Positions 43,123 through 51,301 of a DNA stretch of 64,000 nt are shown here, piece by piece. The first letter of the stretch is position 1. Every line of letters starts with the position of its first letter. The notes beneath the pieces were generated by a model, which was not told the origin of the DNA, made no database searches, and saw nothing but the letters and a program-made list of their open reading frames with translations. The stretch covers positions 310,001 to 374,000 of the forward strand of contig OZ245940.1 in the NCBI GenBank assembly GCA_965230045.1. Reading direction: 5' to 3'. The DNA is from G963662905 sp965230045 (lineage in GTDB: Bacteria > Bacteroidota > Bacteroidia > Bacteroidales > WRLA01). Made by a program: the position numbers and the translations under genes.

Positions 43123-43362
43123 TTATTCTGCAAGTATTACGACTTTATTTTTCTTAACTTCTAAAACGCCGCCTTTTATATCAAAAAATTCTTCCTGCTG
43201 ACCAGGCTCTTTTTTGATTTTGATCTTCCCTTCTGCAAGGATAGAGATCATAGGCGCGTGCATATTCAGTATTTCGAAGGAACCATCCAGTCCGGGCAGT
43301 TGCACCAGGCTTACTTCACCTTCGAAAATATTTGTATCCGGTCTGGAAATTTCAAGTACCAT
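43123..43362 (-). CDS. atpC: F0F1 ATP synthase subunit epsilon, short form
   Basis: 79 residues, only the N-terminal beta-sandwich of the epsilon subunit (LEISRPDTNIFEGEVSLVQLPGLDG, landmarks RPDTNIFEGEV and LPGLDGSFEIL). The C-terminal helical hairpin that inhibits rotation in E. coli is absent, as is usual in Bacteroidota. The protein joins gamma and the c-ring in the rotor. It is 15 bases after atpD; the other atp genes are not in the window. Confidence 0.94.
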   Translation of the reverse strand: MVLEISRPDTNIFEGEVSLVQLPGLDGSFEILNMHAPMISILAEGKIKIKKEPGQQEEFFDIKGGVLEVKKNKVVILAE

Positions 43363-43377
43363 AACTATATTTTTTGA

Positions 43378-44883
43378 TTAACCTTCGGCAAGCATTTTCT
43401 TCCCTTTTTCAATGGCTTCGTCAATAGTACCTACGAGGTTGAACGCGGCTTCAGGATATTCGTCCACTTCACCATCCATAATCATATTGAAGCCTTTGAT
43501 GGTATCTTCAATGTTCACGAGTGTACCCGGGATTCCGGTAAACTGCTCGGCAACATGGAACGGCTGAGAAAGGAACCTTTGCGCCCGGCGTGCTCTATGA
43601 ACAACCTGCTTATCTTCTTCTGAAAGCTCTTCCATACCCAGGATAGCAATAATATCGAGCAGCTCGTTATAGCGTTGAAGCAGGACTTTTAACCTTTCGG
43701 CGGTTTCGTAATGCTTTGCACCCACGATATCCGGAGTAAGGATTCGGGAAGTTGAATCCAGCGGGTCAACAGCGGGGTAAATACCCTGAGAAGCAATTTT
43801 ACGGCTCAATACAGTTGTGGCATCGAGGTGGGCAAAAGTTGTTGCCGGGGCGGGATCGGTAAGGTCATCAGCGGGCACATAAACCGCCTGAACCGATGTA
43901 ATGGAACCCCGTTTTGTGGAGGTAATCCTTTCCTGCATGAAGCCCATTTCTGTTGCAAGTGTTGGCTGATAGCCTACAGCTGAAGGCATACGGCCAAGCA
44001 ATGCGGAAACCTCAGAACCTGCCTGAGTAAAACGGAAAATATTGTCGATAAAGAAGAGGATGTCCCTTCCGCCTGATTTTTCATCACCATCGCGGAAATA
44101 TTCTGCCATAGTAAGACCGGATAGCGCAACACGGGCACGAGCTCCAGGAGGTTCGTTCATCTGACCAAATACCATGGTCAGCTGCGAATCTTTGAGCTTG
44201 TCCAGCTCAACTTTGGAAAGATCCCAGCCGCCGGCTTCCATATCTTTAAGGAATTCATCGCCGTATTTTACCAATCCGGCTTCGATCATCTCGCGCAGGA
44301 GGTCATTACCCTCACGGGTACGTTCCCCCACCCCACCAAATACCGAAAGTCCGCTATAGGCTTTGGCAATATTGTTGATCAGCTCCTGGATGATAACCGT
44401 TTTTCCTACACCGGCACCGCCAAAGAGGCCGATTTTACCACCTTTGGAGTAAGGCTCAATAAGGTCAATGACTTTAATCCCTGTATAAAGCACTTCGCTT
44501 TTGGTTGTAAGCTGGTCAAATTTTGGTGGCTTGCGGTGGATATGATAGTTCGGGTCTTTTTTAACGGCAGGCAGTCCATCAATCGGATCACCGGTAACAT
44601 TGAACAGGCGTCCTTTAATGTCTTCGCCGGTTGGCATGGAAATCGGTCCACCGGTTGAAACGGCGTCCATTCCCCTGCGCAGGCCATCAGTAGAATCCAT
44701 GGCAATGGTACGCATAGTGGATTCGCCAATATCCTGCTGGCACTCCAAAATCAATTTTTCGCCATTGGGCCTGGTTACTTCCAGGGCATCATTAATATCC
44801 GGCATTTCCTGATCCTGATCAAAAACAACATCCGCAACCGGTCCGATAATTTGAGCAATTTTACCTACAACTTTCTTTTTCAT
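43378..44883 (-). CDS. atpD: F0F1 ATP synthase subunit beta
   Basis: 501-residue catalytic subunit of the rotary ATP synthase. The Walker A motif is at residues 155-162 (GGAGVGKT), the catalytic Glu lies in GERTREGND, Walker B is in DILFFIDNIFRFTQAGSE, and the DELSEED-like switch is ILGMEELSEEDKQ. Full length. Cotranscribed with atpC only, a split arrangement seen in many Bacteroidota. A perfect -7 box (TAAATTTG, 44915-44908 on the minus strand) lies 25 bases before the ATG. Confidence 0.97.
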   Translation of the reverse strand: MKKKVVGKIAQIIGPVADVVFDQDQEMPDINDALEVTRPNGEKLILECQQDIGESTMRTIAMDSTDGLRRGMDAVSTGGPISMPTGEDIKGRLFNVTGDPIDGLPAVKKDPNYHIHRKPPKFDQLTTKSEVLYTGIKVIDLIEPYSKGGKIGLFGGAGVGKTVIIQELINNIAKAYSGLSVFGGVGERTREGNDLLREMIEAGLVKYGDEFLKDMEAGGWDLSKVELDKLKDSQLTMVFGQMNEPPGARARVALSGLTMAEYFRDGDEKSGGRDILFFIDNIFRFTQAGSEVSALLGRMPSAVGYQPTLATEMGFMQERITSTKRGSITSVQAVYVPADDLTDPAPATTFAHLDATTVLSRKIASQGIYPAVDPLDSTSRILTPDIVGAKHYETAERLKVLLQRYNELLDIIAILGMEELSEEDKQVVHRARRAQRFLSQPFHVAEQFTGIPGTLVNIEDTIKGFNMIMDGEVDEYPEAAFNLVGTIDEAIEKGKKMLAEG

Positions 44884-44907
44884 AGAATACAGGCGTTAGA
44901 TTTTCAG

Positions 44908-44915
44908 CAAATTTA
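44908..44915 (-). promoter_or_regulatory. Candidate -7 element of atpDC
   Basis: TAAATTTG on the minus strand matches TAnnTTTG exactly; no clear -33 TTTG is at the right distance. Confidence 0.5.
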
Positions 44916-45080
44916 AAATTATTGTTGATAAGATTGGCAGTTTTTGCTATAAAAAAGCCTTTCAATACTTAATTCCGTTTTCCTGCGCCACTTAACAACA
45001 GCAGGTAAACGAATTTGTTCCCAAAATTTAAAAAGGAAACAAAACCGCTGCAAAATCTAAAAACGAAGAAGATGGAAGCT

Positions 45081-45701
45081 TTATTTTTCCTTTTTCAGGA
45101 ACTTATTCTGGAAGAAGAGCAGGAGCAAAACTCCAATGGTGATTGCCGAATCGGCGATATTAAATACAGGGCGGAAAAAAACAAAATAATTGTCGCTCCC
45201 AAAGAGGAAAGAAGGAATCCATGAAGGAGCTGTAGTGCGGTGCATCTCGATCAAAGGAAAGTATAACATGTCCACAACTTTCCCGTGTAGATAACCTGCA
45301 TAGCCACCGGCTTCAGGAAGAAAAACAGCCAGTTCGCGATAGGTACTTGCACTGAACAAAACGCCGTAAAAAACGCTGTCGATAATATTGCCAAGGGCTC
45401 CTGTGAAGATCAGGGCAAGACTGATAATCAGTCCCTTATTGGCTTTTCGATGAATCAACCTCCAGAGATACCAGCCAATGGCAAAAATGGCTACAATCCT
45501 GAAAATACTCAGGATAAGCTTGCCATATTCCCCGGCAAACTGCATTCCGAAAGCCATGCCGTTATTCTCCGTAAAATGTATGATGAACCAATCGGGAAAT
45601 ACGGTAATTTCCTCACCAATGGTCATATGGGTTTTGATCCAGAACTTTGAAAGCTGGTCAGCCAGAAGGATAATAAATACGAGCAGCGCAGTTTTCTTCA
45701 C
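45081..45701 (-). CDS. lspA: Lipoprotein signal peptidase (prolipoprotein signal peptidase II)
   Basis: 206-residue inner-membrane aspartic protease that cleaves lipoprotein signal peptides after lipidation. Four transmembrane helices and the catalytic pair Asp108 (GNIIDSVFYG) and Asp184 (FNIADSAITIG) are present, along with DQLSKFWIK near the N-terminus. The start is GTG at 45701. A roughly 30-residue insertion (about 115-160) between the catalytic motifs is longer than in E. coli. Downstream of the dksA-like gene's terminator. Confidence 0.95.
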   Translation of the reverse strand: MKKTALLVFIILLADQLSKFWIKTHMTIGEEITVFPDWFIIHFTENNGMAFGMQFAGEYGKLILSIFRIVAIFAIGWYLWRLIHRKANKGLIISLALIFTGALGNIIDSVFYGVLFSASTYRELAVFLPEAGGYAGYLHGKVVDMLYFPLIEMHRTTAPSWIPSFLFGSDNYFVFFRPVFNIADSAITIGVLLLLFFQNKFLKKEK

Positions 45702-45736
45702 AGCAGAAAATTAGTTTTACAGCATCTGAGAGGTGG

Positions 45737-45759
45737 TAAAAACAGCAGATATTGCTGTT
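45737..45759 (-). terminator. Terminator after the DksA-like gene
   Basis: AACAGCA pairs perfectly with TGCTGTT around a five-base loop; on the minus strand it is followed by five Ts. It separates the ileS-dksA unit from lspA. Confidence 0.75.
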
Positions 45760-45774
45760 CATTCCTAAAATAAA

Positions 45775-46173
45775 TTAACCGTCGTATTGCTTCAGTTTTG
45801 CTTCAATGCTCAAGGTTGCATGAGGCACAATGCGCAGACGCTCTTTACTGATCAGTTTTCCAGTTACGCGACATACTCCGTATGATTTGTTTTCAATACG
45901 GATCAAGGCATTTTCGAGCGAATTGATAAACTTTTGCTGGCGTGCTGCCAAACGGCTGTTTTCTTCTTTGCTCAATACCTGATAGCCTTCTTCCAGCACT
46001 TTAAATGTTGGTGAAGTGTCGTTGGTTCCGTGATCGTTATGATTGGTATATGCTTCGGTGAGCATTTTCAGGTCACGACGTGCTTTTTCCAGCTTTTTGA
46101 GAATAATCTCTTTAAATTCTGCCAATTCCTCATCGGAATAGCGGGTTCTGGCTTGTTCATCTTTTGTGGACAT
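45775..46173 (-). CDS. DksA/TraR-family protein with degenerate zinc finger
   Basis: 132 residues: a coiled-coil N-terminal part (about 15-95) and a C-terminal globular finger region (YGVCRVTGKLISKERLRIVP). Family members insert the coiled-coil tip into the RNA polymerase secondary channel. Only the first of the four canonical zinc cysteines remains (Cys followed by Arg-Val-Thr-Gly; the last pair reads SIEA), so zinc binding is unlikely. This degenerate form is common in Bacteroidota. 27 bases after ileS, probably cotranscribed. Confidence 0.88.
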   Translation of the reverse strand: MSTKDEQARTRYSDEELAEFKEIILKKLEKARRDLKMLTEAYTNHNDHGTNDTSPTFKVLEEGYQVLSKEENSRLAARQQKFINSLENALIRIENKSYGVCRVTGKLISKERLRIVPHATLSIEAKLKQYDG

Positions 46174-46200
46174 GTTTCCTCCTTCTTTAAGCTTATTGAG

Positions 46201-49200
46201 TTATTTTTTTTCGATTTTAATTTTCACGATAAGGCCATCGGCCAGTTCAGCATCCTCGGCATCACCATTACTGAAAGCGTCAACCAACTCCAGTTTATCG
46301 GTCAATGTTTCCGAACAAATATACTGATTATTGCTATCGATTGCTTTCATTATTTCTTCATTCTTTTGAACAAAAAGAACGATTTTGTCCGTAACTTCAA
46401 AATCCTTTTCCTTACGCAGCGACTGGATGCGGTTTACCAGGTCACGGGCAAGACCTTCGTTACGGAGATCTTCGTTGATATTTACATCCAAGGCTACGGT
46501 AAGCCTACCTTCGTTGGCCACTACCCAGCCGGGAATATCTTCGGTGATGATTTCCACATCAGTAATTTCAATAACAAACTCCTGGCCGTCAAGGTTTATT
46601 GTATGGTTGCCTTTTTGCTCCAGGCTGTTTACCTCATCGGCTTTCATGGCTTTAATGGCCGGAGCAAGCTGCTTCATAAATTTACCGTATTTTGGGCCCA
46701 ATGCCTTGAAATTCGGCTTGATGGTTTTCACCAGAATGCTCGATCCTTCATCAATTACTTCCAGCTCTTTAACATTCAATTCCGAAAGTACAATATCCCG
46801 GATTTTGTCAACCTGTGCTGTAAAATGTTCCGACTGAGTGGGAATCATGATTTTTTGCAGTGGCTGACGCACCCGGATGTTGTTTTTCTTGCGCAGCGAA
46901 AGAACCAGTGAAGTAATTTTCTGAGCCAGCTGCATGCGCTCCTCCAGTGCTTTGTCGATGCAGCTTTCATCGGCAACAGGCATATCCGAAAGATGCACAG
47001 AATTGACATTTTCTTTGCCAGAAACAGCATTCAGGTCCTGGAAAAGACGATCCATAAAGAATGGTGCAATCGGGCTCGAAATCTGAGCAACAGCCGATAA
47101 ACACTGATAAAGTGTTTGATAAGCGGAGATTTTATCGCTTGAATAATCGCCTTTCCAGAAACGGCGGCGGCTCAGGCGAACAAACCAGTTACTGAGGTGG
47201 TCGTTCACGAAAAGGGCAATGGCACGTCCGGCGCGGGTTGGCTCAAACTGCTCATAGCTTTCATCAACGGTTTTGATAAGCGTATTCAGCTCTGAAAGGA
47301 TCCAGCGGTCAAGCTCCGGGCGCTCATTGAACGGAATGTCTTTTTCGGCATATTTAAAGCCGTCGATATTGGCGTAAAGCGCAAAAAACGAATAAGTATT
47401 ATAAAGTGTTCCAAAGAATTTCCTTTGTACTTCTGCAACACCGCTTAAATCAAACTTTAGGTTATCCCAAGGCTGTGAGTTGGTAATCATATACCAGCGT
47501 GTAGCATCGGGGCCATATTTTGAAATAGTCTCAAAAGGATCAACCGCATTTCCAAGGCGTTTCGACATTTTATTGCCTTCCTTATCAAGCACCAAACCAT
47601 TGGAAACACAGGTTTTATAGGCTACTGAGTCAAAAACCATGGTTGCAATGGCATGGAGGGTGAAGAACCATCCACGGGTCTGATCCACTCCTTCAGCGAT
47701 AAAATCAGCTGGGAAATAGTTTTCCATGTCCTTGTTTTCAAAGGGATAATGGAACTGCGCGTAGGGCATGGATCCGGAATCGAACCAAACATCGATCAGG
47801 TCGGGCTCACGGTAGAGAGCTTTTCCTGAATCGGAAACCAGCACAATATTATCGGCATAAGGCCGGTGCAGGTCAAAAGTTTCGTAATTACCTTTGGTGA
47901 AATTGCCCGGTTCAAAACCTTCCAATGGATTATTGTTCATGATACCGGCATCTACGGCTTTTTCTATTTCTTTTTTCAGTTGCTCGGCACTTCCAACACA
48001 CTTCTGTTCGCTGCGGTCATTACTTGTCCAGATGGGCAATGGCACACCCCAGAAACGGGAACGGCTCAGGTTCCAGTCCACCAGGTTTTCCAGCCAGTTT
48101 CCGAAACGGCCACGTCCGGTCGCTTCAGGTTTCCAGTTGATGGTGTTGTTCAGTTCGATCATGCGCTTTTTGTACTCGGTCGTCCTGATGAACCAGCTAT
48201 CGAGCGGATAATAGAGAATTGGCTTATCGGTACGCCAGCAATGCGGATAATTGTGCACGTGCTTTTCAACTTTGAAGGCCAGGTTTTGCTTTTTAAGCAT
48301 TACCGAAAGGTCAATATCCAGTGTAGCATCTTTGTCGCTCAGGCTTTCATCATATTCATTTTTCACGAAACGTCCGGCATACTCGCCATAAAGTTCCACA
48401 TTGATGTGTTTTTTAACAAATTCTTCGTCAAGTTCTTCGAGCATATAAAAACGTCCGCGCAAATCGACCATTGGCCGGATGCTGCCAGTTTTATCACGAA
48501 GGATGAGCGGAGCAATATTGCTGGCTTTGGCCACGCGGTCGTCATCAGCACCAAAAGTTGGCGCAATATGAACGATTCCTGTACCGTCTTCTGTAGTAAC
48601 ATAATCGCCGGAAATTACACGGAAAGCATCGCCTTCGGGTTTTACCCAGGGCATAAGTTGCTCATAGCGCATACCTACGAGATCCGGGCCTTTAAATTCT
48701 TGAATTACCTCAAAAGGCACTTTTTTATCCCCGGTTTTATAATCTTCAAATGCGATTTCGGCATTTTTAGCGGGGAAATGCGCAGCAAGCAGGTCTTTGG
48801 CCAAAACCACCATCATAGGCTCACCGGTATAAGCATTAAAAGTCCTGACTTTTAAATAATTGATGCCGGGACCTACGGCCAAAGCTGTATTCGATGGAAA
48901 TGTCCATGGTGTGGTTGTCCAGGCGAGGAAATAAACCGGAAGTTCTGTATCCGCAAATAAAAATGCTGATTTTTCATCGCGCACAACCTTAAACTGAGCA
49001 ACGACGGTGGTATCTTTCACATCGCGGTAGCAGCCCGGCTGGTTTAATTCGTGCGTGCTGAGCCCTGTTCCTGCAGCAGGACTGTACGGCTGAACAGTAT
49101 AACCTTTGTACATCAATCCTTTTTTGTAGAGCTCGGAAAGCAAATACCAAACCGTTTCGATGTATTTGTTATCAAAAGTGATGTATGGATCATCAAGATC

Positions 49201-49632
49201 GACCCAATAACCCATTTCGCGGGTAAGGTCATCCCAAAGGTCTTTGTATTTCATCACTTCACGACGGCAAGCCTGGTTGTATTCTTCAACAGAAATGGAT
49301 TTGCCGATATCTTCTTTGGTGATTCCCAGTGTTTTTTCCACGCTGATTTCCACGGGAAGGCCATGAGTATCCCAACCTGCCTTACGCTTTACTTCAAATC
49401 CTTTCAGGGTTTTGTAGCGACAAAAAATATCTTTGATCGTACGGGCCATCACGTGGTGTATCCCCGGTTTGCCATTGGCTGAAGGTGGCCCTTCAAAAAA
49501 GATGAAAGGTTTGTTGCCCTCCCTGATTTTCATGCTGTTGGCAAAAGTATTATTGTCGCTCCAGTACTTCCTGATATCATCAGCAGCCTGGCTAAGGTTT
49601 AATCCTTTGTATTCCCTGTATTTCTGTTCCAT
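46201..49632 (-). CDS. ileS: Isoleucyl-tRNA synthetase
   Basis: 1143-residue class I synthetase that charges tRNA-Ile and edits valine. The HIGH-like motif is GIHH (residues 57-60, PSANGKPGIHH), the KMSKR motif is at 688-692 (GNKMSKRLGN), and a large CP1 editing insertion with the GTGIVHIAPTFGADD signature lies between. An anticodon-binding domain and a long C-terminal extension follow. I chose the ATG at 49632 over a TTG at 49635. The GIHH form and length suggest the eukaryote-like IleS lineage, which is often less mupirocin-sensitive; that is inference. A promoter lies at 49667-49697. Confidence 0.97.
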   Translation of the reverse strand: MEQKYREYKGLNLSQAADDIRKYWSDNNTFANSMKIREGNKPFIFFEGPPSANGKPGIHHVMARTIKDIFCRYKTLKGFEVKRKAGWDTHGLPVEISVEKTLGITKEDIGKSISVEEYNQACRREVMKYKDLWDDLTREMGYWVDLDDPYITFDNKYIETVWYLLSELYKKGLMYKGYTVQPYSPAAGTGLSTHELNQPGCYRDVKDTTVVAQFKVVRDEKSAFLFADTELPVYFLAWTTTPWTFPSNTALAVGPGINYLKVRTFNAYTGEPMMVVLAKDLLAAHFPAKNAEIAFEDYKTGDKKVPFEVIQEFKGPDLVGMRYEQLMPWVKPEGDAFRVISGDYVTTEDGTGIVHIAPTFGADDDRVAKASNIAPLILRDKTGSIRPMVDLRGRFYMLEELDEEFVKKHINVELYGEYAGRFVKNEYDESLSDKDATLDIDLSVMLKKQNLAFKVEKHVHNYPHCWRTDKPILYYPLDSWFIRTTEYKKRMIELNNTINWKPEATGRGRFGNWLENLVDWNLSRSRFWGVPLPIWTSNDRSEQKCVGSAEQLKKEIEKAVDAGIMNNNPLEGFEPGNFTKGNYETFDLHRPYADNIVLVSDSGKALYREPDLIDVWFDSGSMPYAQFHYPFENKDMENYFPADFIAEGVDQTRGWFFTLHAIATMVFDSVAYKTCVSNGLVLDKEGNKMSKRLGNAVDPFETISKYGPDATRWYMITNSQPWDNLKFDLSGVAEVQRKFFGTLYNTYSFFALYANIDGFKYAEKDIPFNERPELDRWILSELNTLIKTVDESYEQFEPTRAGRAIALFVNDHLSNWFVRLSRRRFWKGDYSSDKISAYQTLYQCLSAVAQISSPIAPFFMDRLFQDLNAVSGKENVNSVHLSDMPVADESCIDKALEERMQLAQKITSLVLSLRKKNNIRVRQPLQKIMIPTQSEHFTAQVDKIRDIVLSELNVKELEVIDEGSSILVKTIKPNFKALGPKYGKFMKQLAPAIKAMKADEVNSLEQKGNHTINLDGQEFVIEITDVEIITEDIPGWVVANEGRLTVALDVNINEDLRNEGLARDLVNRIQSLRKEKDFEVTDKIVLFVQKNEEIMKAIDSNNQYICSETLTDKLELVDAFSNGDAEDAELADGLIVKIKIEKK

Positions 49633-49666
49633 CAAATTGAGTTTAGAGAGTTCTCCAAAAAGTTTG

Positions 49667-49697
49667 CAAAAGTATGAATTTTTTAGGATAATTCAAT
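49667..49697 (-). promoter_or_regulatory. Promoter of ileS
   Basis: On the minus strand ATTG (49697-49694), a 19-base spacer and TACTTTTG (49674-49667) match the Bacteroidota promoter, with one mismatch in the -33 box, giving a leader of about 30 bases. Confidence 0.65.
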
Positions 49698-49800
49698 TTT
49701 ATATGGACAGAAAGTTAAGGTTTTGAATAAGTTATAGCGAAGTTAACAGGATATTCAAATCAGCATTGCCGCTGGCATAAATCAAGCTTTGATAATGGGG

Positions 49801-50694
49801 TTAAACCCTTGGCCGCTTCGTTAGTACTACTCCATCGGGACGCTTGCGTTTCCATCGCCGGTGCGACCAAAGCCAGTATTCAGCTTTCTTTTGGATTTGT
49901 TTTTCAAGCGCTTCGATATAGGCAAACATAAGTTCGTGTTCGCTGCATTTTGATGCATCTTCACAGAGCAATTTGAATTCGGCAGTATAAAATCCCCTTT
50001 TTTCCTTACGGATATCAAGGAAAACAAAAGCAGAACCAAACTTATGGGCTATGCGCGCCGGCCCTTCAAAAAAAGCCGTTTCCTGATTTAAAAATATTGT
50101 CCAGAAACGCGCATCGGACATCGGTGTCTGGTCGGCCAGGAAATAGGAAAACGTTAAGCGGCCATCACGGCGGTATTGCATCAGTTGGCGCAAAGCTGTA
50201 GCCATGGGCAGAAGGCGTGTACCAAATCGCTCACGCATGTGTTTGACAAAAGCATCAAAAAAAGAATTTGCCAGTGGATGATATAATGAAATATTTTGGT
50301 AATCAGAATAAAGCTGTGTTCCCAGCATCCACTCCCAGTTTGCATAATGGCCTGAAACAAGGATGATGTCTTTTTCTTTTTGATAAAGCTCCCGGATCAA
50401 TTCCAGATTTTGATATTTCATCCTGCTATTTAGCTCCTTACTGCTGATGGTGGCGGCTTTCAGGCTTTCCACGGCCAAATCGCAAAAATGGCGGAAAAAA
50501 GCTTTTTGGATTTTCTTCTTCTCCTGCAGGCTTTTCTCAGGAAAGGACTGGTTCAGGTTTTGGGCAACAATGTTTCTGCGGTATCGAAGCAAATAGAAAA
50601 CGATAATAAAAATCAAATCGGAAAAACGATAAAGCACAAATAAGGGCAGCCTTGAAAAAAGCAGCAGGATACCAATCAAAATACGGGAGCGCAT
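49801..50694 (-). CDS. LpxL/HtrB-like lipid A acyltransferase
   Basis: 297-residue inner-membrane acyltransferase that adds a secondary acyl chain to lipid A. An N-terminal hydrophobic anchor (about 5-35) precedes the catalytic domain with the HX4D/E motif (SGHYANWEWMLG) and later ADQTPM, EGPARIAHKFGSAFVF family blocks. Length is typical. It lies six bases after a gene of unknown function and is the second gene of that operon. Supports a lipopolysaccharide-containing outer membrane with lpxK. Confidence 0.93.
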   Translation of the reverse strand: MRSRILIGILLLFSRLPLFVLYRFSDLIFIIVFYLLRYRRNIVAQNLNQSFPEKSLQEKKKIQKAFFRHFCDLAVESLKAATISSKELNSRMKYQNLELIRELYQKEKDIILVSGHYANWEWMLGTQLYSDYQNISLYHPLANSFFDAFVKHMRERFGTRLLPMATALRQLMQYRRDGRLTFSYFLADQTPMSDARFWTIFLNQETAFFEGPARIAHKFGSAFVFLDIRKEKRGFYTAEFKLLCEDASKCSEHELMFAYIEALEKQIQKKAEYWLWSHRRWKRKRPDGVVLTKRPRV

Positions 50695-50700
50695 AAAAAA

Positions 50701-51201
50701 CTATTCTATTTCGAAAGATGGGTTTAAAAAAGCAGAGGAAAGAATTTCCACCGGGACTTCAGCGCTCATTTCATGGAAAAAAGATGCCAGATGGTTCTGC
50801 TTTACTTCTTTGGTTTCTTCGCTTTTGATGATTTCGAGCAGCCTCTTATAATCTTTCACACGCAGATTTTCTTCCAGGGCTTCTTTTATAACTTTTGATC
50901 CTACTGCAGATGCTTTTTGTTTTGCAGGCGAGCCCAAACCATCCAGTTCAAGCAAAGCTGCTTCGAGAATGGCTTTAGCCTGTTCGCGGCATGTATCGAG
51001 CGATGAGGCCGAGCCTTTTGAATCGCGCAGCGACCAGCTGTTGTATTCATAGTCAAGCTTTTCGATCATGCTAATTTTCCGGCTGTCCGGACCAAAAATC
51101 CTTTCGAGCAAGATAAGCGTTGCCGTTTTCCAGGCATCAAATTTGAAATTCTTTTGCGATAAAGCATCAATGCGTTCCTGAATGATTTCCTTTTCCTTCA
51201 T
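50701..51201 (-). CDS. Hypothetical protein, mostly helical
   Basis: 166 residues, soluble, no signal or membrane segment, predicted mainly alpha-helical. Landmarks are IFGPDSRKISMIEKLDYEYNSW near residue 36 (given here in part: IFGPDSRKISMIEKLDYEYN) and a C-terminal AEVPVEILSSAFLNP. I recognise no domain. A central Ser/Gly segment is followed by an EAALLELDGLG helix. It is cotranscribed with the LpxL-like gene six bases downstream, and a -7 box (TAATTTTG, 51244-51237) precedes it. Confidence 0.7.
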   Translation of the reverse strand: MKEKEIIQERIDALSQKNFKFDAWKTATLILLERIFGPDSRKISMIEKLDYEYNSWSLRDSKGSASSLDTCREQAKAILEAALLELDGLGSPAKQKASAVGSKVIKEALEENLRVKDYKRLLEIIKSEETKEVKQNHLASFFHEMSAEVPVEILSSAFLNPSFEIE

Positions 51202-51236
51202 AGCTTAAGTTATTGGTTTGCAAAAAACCTGCTTTA

Positions 51237-51244
51237 CAAAATTA
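51237..51244 (-). promoter_or_regulatory. Candidate -7 element before the unknown gene and LpxL-like gene
   Basis: TAATTTTG on the minus strand matches TAnnTTTG, 35 bases before the ATG at 51201; the -33 box is unclear. Confidence 0.45.
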
Positions 51245-51301
51245 GCATAATCGCCCGAATAATTCGGTTTGTGAAAAAAGAAAACGAAATGAAGGAAAAA
51301 T

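Noticed and set aside
46030..46911. 293-codon open frame antisense to ileS and the DksA-like gene
   Set aside because: Spans two genuine genes and the gap between them; Phe-rich shadow sequence.
47866..48855. 329-codon open frame antisense to ileS
   Set aside because: Fully inside the conserved ileS reading frame on the other strand; composition follows the codon shadow and no domain is seen.
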